Shown: one piece after another, positions 18,412 to 27,380 of the stretch
Layout: each line of letters opens with the position of its first letter
Position numbering within the stretch: the first letter of the stretch is position 1
Assembly (NCBI GenBank): GCA_030442035.1
Contig: JAUJEA010000013.1
Location: 124,001-188,000, forward strand
Direction: 5' to 3'
DNA length: 64,000 nucleotides
From: Splendidivirga corallicola
GTDB taxonomy: Bacteria; Bacteroidota; Bacteroidia; Cytophagales; Cyclobacteriaceae
Translations under genes and position numbers: made by a program
Notes under the pieces: model-generated
The model's database searches: none
Seen by the model: the letters and a program-made list of their open reading frames with translations, nothing else
What the model was told of the DNA's origin: nothing

Positions 18412-18750
18412 ATGGATACAATAGAAAAAAATAAAGAGCTGGTCTTAAAATACTTTTATTCCTGGCAAAAAGGTGATTTTGAAGCGTTAAGAGCTTCTTT
18501 GCAAGATGATGTTGAATTTGATATGAATGGTAATAAAATCACAGGTGCCGATCCTTTTGTGGAAATGTGTAAGAATGGTATCAAATGGGTAAAAGTCGAT
18601 TTATTGGATTCTATTTTCCATCATGACAAGGCTGCTCTGATCTATGACGGAATCACTGAAAAAGGAGGCAATGTGAGAGTAGCTGAAGTTATTACCATTG
18701 AGAATGATAAAATCCGAAGTGCGATAGCCGCTATTGTGGGTGAAGGGTAA
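18412..18750 (+). CDS. SnoaL/NTF2-like protein
   Basis: A 112-residue single-domain protein of the nuclear transport factor 2 / SnoaL fold: N-terminal helix NKELVLKYFYSWQKGDFEALRASLQDDVEFDMNG, a middle helix, then strands ending in EVITIENDKIRSAIAAIVG. Cytoplasmic; enzymes of this fold are often isomerases or hydrolases, but many are binding proteins. Role unknown. Confidence 0.75.
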   Translation: MDTIEKNKELVLKYFYSWQKGDFEALRASLQDDVEFDMNGNKITGADPFVEMCKNGIKWVKVDLLDSIFHHDKAALIYDGITEKGGNVRVAEVITIENDKIRSAIAAIVGEG

Positions 18751-18849
18751 GTGAATTATAAATTTTTAATCCTGAGTTAAAAGGGAATACCAAAAACAAT
18801 CCCTGACCGGGGGTTAACAAAGTTTCAGTAAAGGAAAAAATGATTGATT

Positions 18850-19209
18850 ATGGAATTCGATGAATCTATCAATGAAAACGTCAATGAGTATATCAAGCAA
18901 CTTGATTCACCGCTTAAACCACTTTTCATTGATATCAGAAAAACAATTCTAAAGGCATGTCCGGATTTTAAGGAGGACATTAAATGGAAGAATTGCCTTA
19001 CCTATTCTACTAAAAAGAATGCTATCCAAACGGTAGTTGGAAAGGAGCAAATTACACTGATCTTCTTCGAAGGCGTGAGTCTCAATGATCCTAAGTCGTT
19101 ACTTTTTGGTGATGGTAAAAAGGCAAGATCTTACAGGATCACTGAGCAGCATTTTGATGAATCAGGATTACGGGATCTCGCAACTCAGGCGATGGAACTT
19201 TCGAATTAG
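18850..19209 (+). CDS. DUF1801 domain protein
   Basis: A 119-residue protein when started at the ATG at 18850 (a TTG lies two codons before). It carries the DUF1801 pattern: INEYIKQLDSP...LFIDIRKTILKACPDFKEDIKWKNCLTYS, then beta strands around QTVVGKEQITLIFFEGVSLNDPKSLLFG and a C-terminal helix. Function unknown. Confidence 0.75.
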   Translation: MEFDESINENVNEYIKQLDSPLKPLFIDIRKTILKACPDFKEDIKWKNCLTYSTKKNAIQTVVGKEQITLIFFEGVSLNDPKSLLFGDGKKARSYRITEQHFDESGLRDLATQAMELSN

Positions 19210-19335
19210 TGACTGTTTAAGAGCTTTGCTAAGCTATGAAGCGAACCAAGCAGTGCTTCATCATATATTTTATAAAAACGGCTAAAGTAATAATTAACAA
19301 TCAATAGTCACGACATTGATAATCTGAAAGTAAAA

Positions 19336-19374
19336 AAAAGTGAAATGTTTGATGAATTTAAACATTTCACTTTT
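19336..19374. terminator. Bidirectional terminator between convergent genes
   Basis: AAAAGTGAAATGTTT (19336-19350) and AAACATTTCACTTTT (19360-19374) form a perfect 15-bp stem with a 9-nt loop. A-rich/T-rich ends give a U tract in both directions, serving the DUF1801 side and the Gfo/Idh gene ending at 19386. Confidence 0.85.
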
Positions 19375-19385
19375 AAATGAGCATT

Positions 19386-20801
19386 TTACAATTTACTCCT
19401 GATAAATGCCTGCGTGGTGATATAATACTTAGCCAGCATATTGGGAACTTCCCAATCAGGCAGCTTACCCTCTTTTAAATATTCGAGATATCTTTCCGTT
19501 ACCTGTGTAAAATGAGCTTCATGTCCTAGCTTATATTTATCCGGGATCACTACGATCCAACCATTTTGAGATTTCTCAAGTGCCACTCCCGGATATTGCT
19601 GATTGATTTTATCAATTCCCGTGGTCAAACTTTCTTCCAACGTTTCCCAATCGGTACCTTCTACTGGTTCCACGTACAATGTGGGTTTATAATTTTGTTC
19701 CTTTTCCTGGCGAATTATCAAATTGGCCTTTGTTCCTCTCATGATCGAATAATGGGTATCTTTAGCTCCTTCCGGTGCTTGAAAATTCCATATAACTGAT
19801 GCTTTGGCATGTATGCCTTTTATTTTATAGTTAATCTCTCCATTGGCATAAACGTGCAGCATCGAATCATTGGCCACATCACGAACCAAATAATCGGGAT
19901 ACTGATCCAATCCGGTAACTTTATTGAATTGTGCGGGTGTAAGCTTGGTTGGCCATCGACTGGCAGTTAGCACTTCGACTTCGTTTTCATAATCAATGAT
20001 CTCTTCAGGAAAACACTCCCATTGGATCAGATCCACAAGATGCGTTGTAACATCCACGATCCCTTCCCCTTGCTGGGTCACATCAAAAAACCAGGCAGGC
20101 CTGATCAGGGCACTTCCTGAGACATACTTGAAGAAGTGATGCACACTTTCTTTGGTAACCGCCGGATTTTCCAAACTTCCGGTTTCTAATTGTCCGAAGA
20201 TATCAGGCATTTGAGATAATGTTTTTTGAAGGATCGTGGTAATCTCGTATCGCTCCGTCATGATATCATAGAGTAATACGCCCTTTTCATTGGCCAACCG
20301 GAAGGCATCTTTTAACATGTCAAACTCCTCAGGGGTAATGACCATCGGCTTATCAGCCAATACATTTATGCCGGCAGCTATGGCGTCTCTGATATATTCG
20401 GTTTTTTTGGCATTGTTTCCTGATATGACTACTACATTGCCCGGTCTTTCGGAAATCATTTTTTCAAAGAAGTCACTTCCTCTGTAAACTTTCTCCTTCC
20501 AGCCCGTTGGGCTGTCAACCCGGTTATTGAAAGCTTCAATCCGGGCCAGGTGCTCGTTCACATCGGGCCCGTCAGGAGCAAATACATTAACAACAGGATC
20601 AATCTGATCGTACATGAACTTCTGCACTAATCCCGCATGAAAATGCCCCGGATCCAGTGTCATAAGTTTCACTTCTCCTTTGGCACCGGTAAACTTGTTA
20701 TTGTCAAGATCAGTCATGTCCTTTTTGTCTGTTTGTGTCTGGCATGAAAAAGCTAAAATAAAAAATAAGGCCAGGAAAACTTTCCATTCGAGTGCTTTCA
20801 T
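19386..20801 (-). CDS. Gfo/Idh/MocA-family oxidoreductase, lipoprotein
   Basis: A 471-residue lipoprotein (signal ending in ILAFSC, Cys20). The N-terminal Rossmann-like domain (about 40-185) has a nonstandard first loop (VKLMTLDPGHFHAGLV) and the INVLADKPMVITPEEF segment containing the family's catalytic-type DKP/EKP motif; the rest is the putative oxidoreductase C-terminal alpha/beta domain. Members oxidise or reduce sugars and inositols using a tightly held NAD(P). It is the last gene of a four-gene minus-strand set, 3 bp after the preceding Gfo/Idh gene, so translational coupling is likely. Confidence 0.85.
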   Translation of the reverse strand: MKALEWKVFLALFFILAFSCQTQTDKKDMTDLDNNKFTGAKGEVKLMTLDPGHFHAGLVQKFMYDQIDPVVNVFAPDGPDVNEHLARIEAFNNRVDSPTGWKEKVYRGSDFFEKMISERPGNVVVISGNNAKKTEYIRDAIAAGINVLADKPMVITPEEFDMLKDAFRLANEKGVLLYDIMTERYEITTILQKTLSQMPDIFGQLETGSLENPAVTKESVHHFFKYVSGSALIRPAWFFDVTQQGEGIVDVTTHLVDLIQWECFPEEIIDYENEVEVLTASRWPTKLTPAQFNKVTGLDQYPDYLVRDVANDSMLHVYANGEINYKIKGIHAKASVIWNFQAPEGAKDTHYSIMRGTKANLIIRQEKEQNYKPTLYVEPVEGTDWETLEESLTTGIDKINQQYPGVALEKSQNGWIVVIPDKYKLGHEAHFTQVTERYLEYLKEGKLPDWEVPNMLAKYYITTQAFIRSKL

Positions 20802-20804
20802 TTT

Positions 20805-22196
20805 CTAGTATTTAATATAATTGGTACCATATGGATGTCGCTGTGGTCTGCTCAACATAGCGTTGGCTTCATCATCGTTTAGAAATCTCTCCTTATTAGG
20901 ATCCCATGCCAGTTTTCTATCCAGTTTCATAGCAATATGACTAACAAGACATACGGAACAAGCCCGATGGCCTATCTCAACCGGTGATATTGGTTGTTTT
21001 CTGGTTTTAATGCAATCAAGCCAATTGCCATGTTGTTCCTTACTTTTATATAGCTTGATCTCATCTTCTTTGATCACAGATGTGAGAATTTTTGGATCAC
21101 TGGCATTCAATGCTTTTGCACTTTTATCTTTGGCAACGGGATCACTGGCGGATGCCACGTAGCTACCCCTTGACACAAATATCCAGCCTTCATCGCCTTC
21201 ATACCTTACCCCGTTGGTGTAGCCACCACTTGTGTACATGGTGATGCCATTGGCATATTCTGCCTTTACCATAAAATCACCGTGTACATCCCAAAAGCCG
21301 GATTTAGGAAATTGTGCAACAGCTTCAACGGAAACCGGACCTGTATATTCCGTATCCATACCCCAGGCGGCTGAATCAAAATGATGTTGTCCCCAACCGG
21401 TGATCATACCTGCTCCGAATTGTTCTTTTCTAAGCCACCCCGGCCGGCCATAACCTTTTTGAGGATGTACCCCTATTTCTGTGTAGGGGATTTCAGGAGT
21501 AGAGCCAAGCCACATGTCATAATTGAGGTTTTTCGGAATTGGCATGGATTCCACTTCAGGTCCTGAAGGATCTCCTGGCAATCCTATCTTCACCGTGTGT
21601 AATTTGCCGATCCTTCCATTTCTGACAAGTTCTGCAGCGATCCTGAATTGCTCCATAGACCGTTGCTGTGTGCCTACCTGGAGTATTACGCCCTGACGAT
21701 GTACAATATCACTTAACAGCCTGCCTTCAGTTATCGTGAGTGATGTCGGTTTTTGAAGATAGATGTCCTTGCCTGCCAGAGCTGCTTCAATGGCCGGTTG
21801 TGAATGCCAGTGATCCGGAGTGGAGATCAAAACCGCATCAATATCAGGATTGGCAAGCATCTCTTTATAATCCTCATACATTTTGACATCGATGTATCCT
21901 TTGCCTTTCTTTTGAGTATAATAATCTTCCACGAGTTTTTTTCCATCTTTCATGCGATTACTATCGACATCGCATACTGCAATCACTCTCGCTTGATCGT
22001 ACCTCAAGGTCTCAATTGTATCATGACTTCTTGCAATTCGCCCGCATCCGATCTGTCCAATGTTAATGTTATTGCTTGGGGCGTTTTTGCCAAATACAGA
22101 GGATGGAACGATGGTTGGGGCAAAGATCAATCCCGCAGAACCCAGGGCTGTTTTCTTCAGGTATTCGCGTCTGCCGATTCCTTTTTTCGTTTTCAT
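20805..22196 (-). CDS. Tat-exported Gfo/Idh/MocA-family oxidoreductase
   Basis: A 463-residue protein with a twin-arginine signal (GRREYLKKTALGSAG, residues 8-22), so it is exported folded with its cofactor. The Rossmann domain begins INIGQIGCGRIARSHD; the family motif is seen as DIYLQKPTSLTITEGR (QKP variant of EKP). The C-terminal domain contains WLRKEQFGAGMITGWGQHHFD. Probable periplasmic NAD(P)-linked sugar oxidation/reduction, in a cluster with ThuA and DUF6807 proteins and a second Gfo/Idh enzyme. Confidence 0.9.
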   Translation of the reverse strand: MKTKKGIGRREYLKKTALGSAGLIFAPTIVPSSVFGKNAPSNNINIGQIGCGRIARSHDTIETLRYDQARVIAVCDVDSNRMKDGKKLVEDYYTQKKGKGYIDVKMYEDYKEMLANPDIDAVLISTPDHWHSQPAIEAALAGKDIYLQKPTSLTITEGRLLSDIVHRQGVILQVGTQQRSMEQFRIAAELVRNGRIGKLHTVKIGLPGDPSGPEVESMPIPKNLNYDMWLGSTPEIPYTEIGVHPQKGYGRPGWLRKEQFGAGMITGWGQHHFDSAAWGMDTEYTGPVSVEAVAQFPKSGFWDVHGDFMVKAEYANGITMYTSGGYTNGVRYEGDEGWIFVSRGSYVASASDPVAKDKSAKALNASDPKILTSVIKEDEIKLYKSKEQHGNWLDCIKTRKQPISPVEIGHRACSVCLVSHIAMKLDRKLAWDPNKERFLNDDEANAMLSRPQRHPYGTNYIKY

Positions 22197-22220
22197 AATT
22201 CAGGTCAGTATATAGTGAAT

Positions 22221-23033
22221 TTATTTGATTATTAATTTGGTAGTTGCTTTGCTGTAGTCGAGCTTTCCTTTTTTGTCAATGGCCCATTTTATGCCGCCCA
22301 GAATATGCTTTTGGAAAAGAGGATCATCGTAATGCTCAATTTGATGGCCCAGTGCGGTATACCATTGTCTTCCCCCATCAAACTCATGAAACCAGCACAA
22401 GGGAAAGTAATCACCAAAAATATCAAAAGGATATTCACCTTTTTTAGGATCCTCAACACTGGTCATGTCAGCAGCTAAAAGTACGTGTATATCTGGGTTT
22501 AAGTGATTGAGGTAGTAGCACTCATCTTTTTCACGCCGATACTTATCAGGTAAAAAATCGGTGGACGGATGATTTTTATCAATTACTTTGACGATAAAGT
22601 CCTGTCCTGGTGCATGTCTTTTAAACTTACCACCCAGCATTTTCCAAAACCAGGGCCATTCTCTTTCCGATCCGGAAGCGGAATGTATTCCTACAAAGGC
22701 TCCTCCGGCTTGTATATAGCGTTGAAATGCCAGCCTTTGATCATTAGTACCAAATACCTCATTGTTAGTATTGGAGAAAACCAGAGCATCATACTTGTTT
22801 AGATTGTCCTCAGTAAAAACAGAAGGATCTTCGGATGCATCCACTGCTATATTATTTTCGGCACAGATCCTTTTGATCACCTTTATACTGTTCGGAATGT
22901 TTTTATGCACAAAGCCTTCGCCATTCTTAGTGTATAGCAATACTCTTTTTTTCTTGCCTATTAATGAAAAGGAAGAAATTATTATTAAGATCAGTAATAA
23001 AAATCCGGCTGTGGTTATTAAGTGTTTTATCAT
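22221..23033 (-). CDS. ThuA-domain protein
   Basis: Started at 23033 (ATG), a 270-residue protein with an N-terminal membrane/signal segment (about 6-25) and a ThuA trehalose-utilisation-like domain: KKRVLLYTKNGEGFVHKN, YDALVFSNTN, the GGAFVGIHSASGSEREWPWFWKMLGG block and the GRQWYTALGHQIEHYDDPLFQKHILGGIKWA end. ThuA proteins adopt a class I glutamine-amidotransferase-like fold and act in 3-keto-sugar metabolism. An earlier ATG at 23105 adds 24 residues before the signal and is less likely. Confidence 0.9.
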   Translation of the reverse strand: MIKHLITTAGFLLLILIIISSFSLIGKKKRVLLYTKNGEGFVHKNIPNSIKVIKRICAENNIAVDASEDPSVFTEDNLNKYDALVFSNTNNEVFGTNDQRLAFQRYIQAGGAFVGIHSASGSEREWPWFWKMLGGKFKRHAPGQDFIVKVIDKNHPSTDFLPDKYRREKDECYYLNHLNPDIHVLLAADMTSVEDPKKGEYPFDIFGDYFPLCWFHEFDGGRQWYTALGHQIEHYDDPLFQKHILGGIKWAIDKKGKLDYSKATTKLIIK

Positions 23034-23114
23034 GTTTTGTGTATTTAATGAATATCTAAATGGAAGATTGATTTGTTCTTCATTTTTACATATCGAATAT
23101 TCCACAATGAAGAA

Positions 23115-24398
23115 TTACTTTAGCACCAATTCTACTTTGGGTGGATTGGCATAGTCATTCCAAGCCTGCTCTGCCCTTTCCTTCGTTATCTCACCATCAT
23201 ATACCAACATGCGGTATTTAAGCACATATTGGTTGCCTGGGTTCAATTTCCAGTTTCTGTCTTGCGTCGGGTTAAAGTTTATGAATACATTTTCTTTTCC
23301 ATTATTGGCACCTACTGGCCAAATTCTTAATGGTTCCGGATAATTGTAGTTTGATGGGTTTGTCATGAACAATATACCGGATGTTCCAAAATCCGAAACT
23401 CCATTGACATTACACCACCTCGCTCTTGTTCCATTTCCATCTGTCTTATTTTTTCCTTCAGAGGTGAGTATAGTAGCTGTCTTGTCGTTCCACTTTTCAG
23501 TTGCCCGGAAACCGAACCCCTGATATCTGTACTTTTGAATGATCAATGGACTTTCGCTATCACAGTTCATTGATGACACAAAATCAACCAGCCAGAACGC
23601 TGAGTTGGGATCAACATTCCAGACCCTTACTTCCCACTCTTCATTTAGTGCCACCTTTGATCCTGTGGGATCCGGTGCGGTGAGGTCGATGTGCTCATGA
23701 ATGGCTTTGAACCTTCCCATGACATCGCTGCTTTCCACCAATGTTACTTTTTTGGTACGTACTGTTCCTTGCCCTTTATTCAAATTCCAAAAATCAATTT
23801 TTCTATTCTCAAACTCAGTATGTGTCCATGGGTTCCAAATGCCTACATGGTGATAGTGATCAGGGGGCTGGACACGTGTGAGCACTTCCCCTTTTGGTGA
23901 CCAAAGCGGGTGTATAAACGCACTTCTCTCATACAATAATGAAGCTCCTTCCGGTGCTGGTAAAGGTGTAATTCTATACCGAAGGATCTTTTTATCGTTG
24001 ATGGTAATGATTAAATCCTCAATATCTTTGTTCACCTGAACAATGGGTTTTCGATGACTCACCTTTGAAGTGTCTTTTTCAGAAAGCATCATTTGAAATG
24101 TTCTCTTGGAGCCTTTTTTTGTGGTACCGGAGAGGACCCACCATAATCGTGGATGATATCCTTGTTCGATATATATGTTTACAGGTATTTTGTTTTTTCC
24201 TTTCACCTCATAGACTTTCAGATCTTTGTTAGTAAGATCCAGATCTAACCCTTCAAGCGATACATTCACAACAGTATTATCTCTTACAAAACTTCCGGCA
24301 TGTACTATTAATTTTCCAAGATCTATCTCCTGCCCAAACAAGTTGGTTGCCATCACACATATAAATGCCAATACTTGAATTTTCTTTTTGCCAATCAT
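23115..24398 (-). CDS. DUF6807/PmoA-family secreted protein
   Basis: A 427-residue exported protein (signal peptide about 1-22, ending NLFGQ). The central and C-terminal part has the DUF6807 (annotated as PmoA) pattern: ...RSAFIHPLWSPKGEVLTRVQPPDHYHHVGIWNPWTHTEFENRKIDFWN, with a His cluster typical of the family, and a late NWKLNPGNQYVLKYRMLVYDGEI segment. The PmoA name does not mean methane oxidation; these proteins cluster with ThuA and Gfo/Idh genes in carbohydrate loci. First gene of the set after the LamG-SARP regulator. Confidence 0.85.
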   Translation of the reverse strand: MIGKKKIQVLAFICVMATNLFGQEIDLGKLIVHAGSFVRDNTVVNVSLEGLDLDLTNKDLKVYEVKGKNKIPVNIYIEQGYHPRLWWVLSGTTKKGSKRTFQMMLSEKDTSKVSHRKPIVQVNKDIEDLIITINDKKILRYRITPLPAPEGASLLYERSAFIHPLWSPKGEVLTRVQPPDHYHHVGIWNPWTHTEFENRKIDFWNLNKGQGTVRTKKVTLVESSDVMGRFKAIHEHIDLTAPDPTGSKVALNEEWEVRVWNVDPNSAFWLVDFVSSMNCDSESPLIIQKYRYQGFGFRATEKWNDKTATILTSEGKNKTDGNGTRARWCNVNGVSDFGTSGILFMTNPSNYNYPEPLRIWPVGANNGKENVFINFNPTQDRNWKLNPGNQYVLKYRMLVYDGEITKERAEQAWNDYANPPKVELVLK

Positions 24399-24725
24399 AT
24401 TAGTGCATTTATCAGTTCGTATTTTCCTTGTGGATGCATGATTTGATCGTAGCGTCAGTCAATTCATGCATTTAACAAATATGGTATTCGATGTCTAAAT
24501 CCGGAGTTAATTAAGACTTAATTTAGAGCTAATAATTCAAAAAATAATCCTTTTAGGAGGTGTTGGTGATATGAACAGAAAATTGTCAACTGAATCTGTA
24601 ACAACGGCGATATTCCTGGGCTTGTTCCTTTCTGAGAAACCTTCATTCAAAGAAACTATGGGAACCGCTAAATATGTCTTTTGAAATGGTAAAAGATACC
24701 CGAAAAATAGAATTTGGATTTGAGA
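24399..24725. other. 327-bp gap between regulator gene and carbohydrate gene set
   Basis: Probably the promoter region of the DUF6807-ThuA-Gfo/Idh set. A 37-codon plus-strand frame with an upstream AGGAGG (24571-24684) lies here but opposes the neighbours and has no recognisable sequence. No strong palindrome was noticed. Confidence 0.5.
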
Positions 24726-27164
24726 TCAAGGGTGAAAATCATTAAATGAAACTACAAACTCTTCCTGGTAAAACTGCCGGTACTGGCCAACAAAATGTTG
24801 ATATACTCTTAAAGCTTGTTGATGTTTTTTCTGATCTCTAAGTGCGGCCACTTTATACCTGATGGCTATTTCATGGACCATATCAAAGGTGAGTATTATG
24901 TCGCAATAGTCTATAAGCAAATCATAATCTTTAGTGCTCCACAACTCCTTGAGCAATGGTGTATAAATATCAATGATTCTATTTGACACATTGAATTTGT
25001 AAGGATCAAGCCATTCCTTTGAAAGATTAGGTAGGAACTCACCTGTCCTCAATATATGGGTTAGCCCGGATAGATTTTTTATATCAAATGGCTCTTTCAC
25101 CAGGTCCAGGAAATCTGCATAATCAGAGTATACGGCATCACTCACTGTAATAAACCAAAACTGATTTTTGTATTTCAGTTCTATCCCATCCAATTTGGAT
25201 AATATATGCCTCAGTTTTGTGGTTGAAACACCTCTGTTATTGATGGCACTTTGCCTTGAAAGATCGTGCCATATGCTCGATGACAAGTCTTCGGAGGAAA
25301 TCCCCTTCTTTGTTTTCAAGGAGGAAATATATAAGAGTATAAACAGTTCCTTCAACCTGGGGGTGATTTCATTTGTGATGTTGATGCCATTTCGGTCAAA
25401 GACTTTAAAGCCACCAAACATCAATATGGCATTTCTGTTTAAGTCAGTTTCTTTTATTTCCGATTCATTTACGCTGTCATCTGTTGTTCTGTTAGATTTT
25501 GCTCTCTTTTTAAATAAGAACACCAGAAACAAGGTAAACGGTATGACCAGGCCTATCCAAAGTAAATTTGAGTAAGAAAGATTGTTTTCTAAATCCAGAC
25601 TTCCTTCATAAACATGTTGGATCTCATTTTCTCCCAGGGCCCTATTCCAGAAAACGATGTCATCAATATAACCGTTAAAAAATGTTTTGCTTCCCGAGGA
25701 TGTTTTTCTATAACCCAAAATTAAATTGCCGGAGCCTCTCAATGGGGGTCTCCCACTGGCCAGTGTGTCTAATTCTCCATTAATAAAAATGGCCTGTTCC
25801 TGTAATTGTTTCCTGTATCGCCAAACAATGTTGTACCATTTGTTCTCTTCGAGATTTGTTTTTCCTGCCAGGTCATTATGAAAAAAAGCAAAGTATGGCT
25901 TCTTATCCCTAATTAAAATGTGCAAGCCTTCCGAGTATTTATTTTCTATGGAAGAAAGAATAATTTGATCTTCATCATCAATACTTATCAATTTTGCCCA
26001 GACAGAGATGGTAAAACTCTCGTTAACCAGCCCCAATGCTTTCAATTCCGTTAATTTCCCAAAATGTTTGCCTCTTAAAGCAGCTACCTTTGATCGATTG
26101 AAATCCTCAGTAAATGTTATACTATCGCTCTTTCCTTTCAGGCTCTTGGAGAACAAATCATCGAGATTGTCATCCAAAGGAAAATACGCCGTAACACCAT
26201 CTGAGATCTTCTTCTTTTTTGATTTAATACTGACCTTTTGATCATCTTCTCCTCCAATGTCAAGTTTTTCAGGATAAAAGGAGAAACCCGGACTTTGAGG
26301 AGCAATAGAGAGATGTTCACCTGCATAAACCGGAAAGCAGAAGCTATTTCCTGTGATAGCCATGAAATCTCCTGTCCAGTTTATTTTATGATGACTGGCA
26401 GTTTCAAAACTAATCGTACCATAACTTTTTTTGGTAGAATTGATAATTTGATTGATTTTTTGACGGAATTCCACACCATCAAGCAAAATAAAATTGGGTA
26501 CCTGTCCCGTTCTTTTCCAGGTATCAATGAAAGCGTCGATGAAACCTGGTGCCAATCGAAAATCTGTTGTCTCTGTTGGCAAATCTACGGTCAGCATTAG
26601 TAATTGACCTGGAGATACTATTTCTTTTGAGTGCAGAAATGATCCGGAGGCGTGATTATATTGACCGCTTGCAATTATCTGAGAGTCGCTTCCATCAATG
26701 AATAGGGACACCAACTGTTTTTGACTATTTGATAGTTCCTTTAGGGACGGCCAAATGTTTGAAGACTGGTGAGTATATTTTTTGTTGTATAAATTTGTTT
26801 GATTGAATATTCTATTGATCCAGACTTCAGAAACCGACTGGAAAAGAATAGTCTTAATTGCGTCCGGATGCTCTTCCAAATACTCATTCAGGTGAGTAAA
26901 TAGTGTCACCAATTCAGTTTCAAATAAATATTCGAGGTTTTGATGATTGGAGAAATCAAAGAAAATGCAGGTGTTGCCCTGATCTAAGAATCTTTGAAAA
27001 ATGATTTTTTTCAACTCTTCATCAGCGTCAAAGCGATACTTCACTACCTCTTGACTTAGATGTTCATAGCTGCCTTGTGAATAAACAGCTAATGACATAA
27101 GGCAAAAAAGGAAGAATAGAATAAATTTTTGATTCCTCACTATTTCGAAGTTAAGTGACCGCAA
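24726..27164 (-). CDS. Membrane one-component regulator: LamG sensor + SARP-type winged helix and BTAD
   Basis: An 812-residue protein. Signal/anchor at about 13-31; an extracytoplasmic N-terminal domain (about 32-300) I cannot name with confidence; a LamG/concanavalin-like domain (about 318-505: AYFPLDDNLDDLFS, ESFTISVWAKL, ENKWYNIVWRY, NGYIDDIVFWNRALGENEIQ); a TM helix (about 527-548); a winged-helix DNA-binding domain (about 575-670: LMFGGFKVFDRNG..ITPRLKELFILL..) and a helical BTAD/TPR-like C-terminus. It places a carbohydrate-type binding domain outside and a DNA-binding domain inside in one chain. Same strand and immediately upstream of the DUF6807-ThuA-Gfo/Idh set, its likely target. 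Confidence 0.85.
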   Translation of the reverse strand: MRSLNFEIVRNQKFILFFLFCLMSLAVYSQGSYEHLSQEVVKYRFDADEELKKIIFQRFLDQGNTCIFFDFSNHQNLEYLFETELVTLFTHLNEYLEEHPDAIKTILFQSVSEVWINRIFNQTNLYNKKYTHQSSNIWPSLKELSNSQKQLVSLFIDGSDSQIIASGQYNHASGSFLHSKEIVSPGQLLMLTVDLPTETTDFRLAPGFIDAFIDTWKRTGQVPNFILLDGVEFRQKINQIINSTKKSYGTISFETASHHKINWTGDFMAITGNSFCFPVYAGEHLSIAPQSPGFSFYPEKLDIGGEDDQKVSIKSKKKKISDGVTAYFPLDDNLDDLFSKSLKGKSDSITFTEDFNRSKVAALRGKHFGKLTELKALGLVNESFTISVWAKLISIDDEDQIILSSIENKYSEGLHILIRDKKPYFAFFHNDLAGKTNLEENKWYNIVWRYRKQLQEQAIFINGELDTLASGRPPLRGSGNLILGYRKTSSGSKTFFNGYIDDIVFWNRALGENEIQHVYEGSLDLENNLSYSNLLWIGLVIPFTLFLVFLFKKRAKSNRTTDDSVNESEIKETDLNRNAILMFGGFKVFDRNGINITNEITPRLKELFILLYISSLKTKKGISSEDLSSSIWHDLSRQSAINNRGVSTTKLRHILSKLDGIELKYKNQFWFITVSDAVYSDYADFLDLVKEPFDIKNLSGLTHILRTGEFLPNLSKEWLDPYKFNVSNRIIDIYTPLLKELWSTKDYDLLIDYCDIILTFDMVHEIAIRYKVAALRDQKKHQQALRVYQHFVGQYRQFYQEEFVVSFNDFHP

Positions 27165-27380
27165 AAGACAAATTTAGTTAAAATCATTTTTGCAAAATCT
27201 ATTGAACAGGCTTTGTAATTAGAAGATCGGTGGATCCTTCTATTGAAAGCTTGATTCAAGGTTGTTTTCATTTCTATCGAAAATGTGAGTTACTAATTGT
27301 TTCTTTAATGACAGTAAAATATATCAGCCTGCTTAATGAGTTAATTCTTTTTTTGGCATACTCACCGCTGCATTGATAAT

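Noticed and set aside
24571-24684. 37-codon plus-strand frame with AGGAGG upstream of its ATG
   Set aside because: Bacteroidota seldom use Shine-Dalgarno sequences, the frame opposes both neighbours, and the peptide has no recognisable pattern.
26300-27080. Weak resemblance of the N-terminal region of the LamG-SARP protein to a PI-PLC-like TIM barrel
   Set aside because: Only scattered hydrophobic matches were seen; no catalytic histidine pair could be placed.
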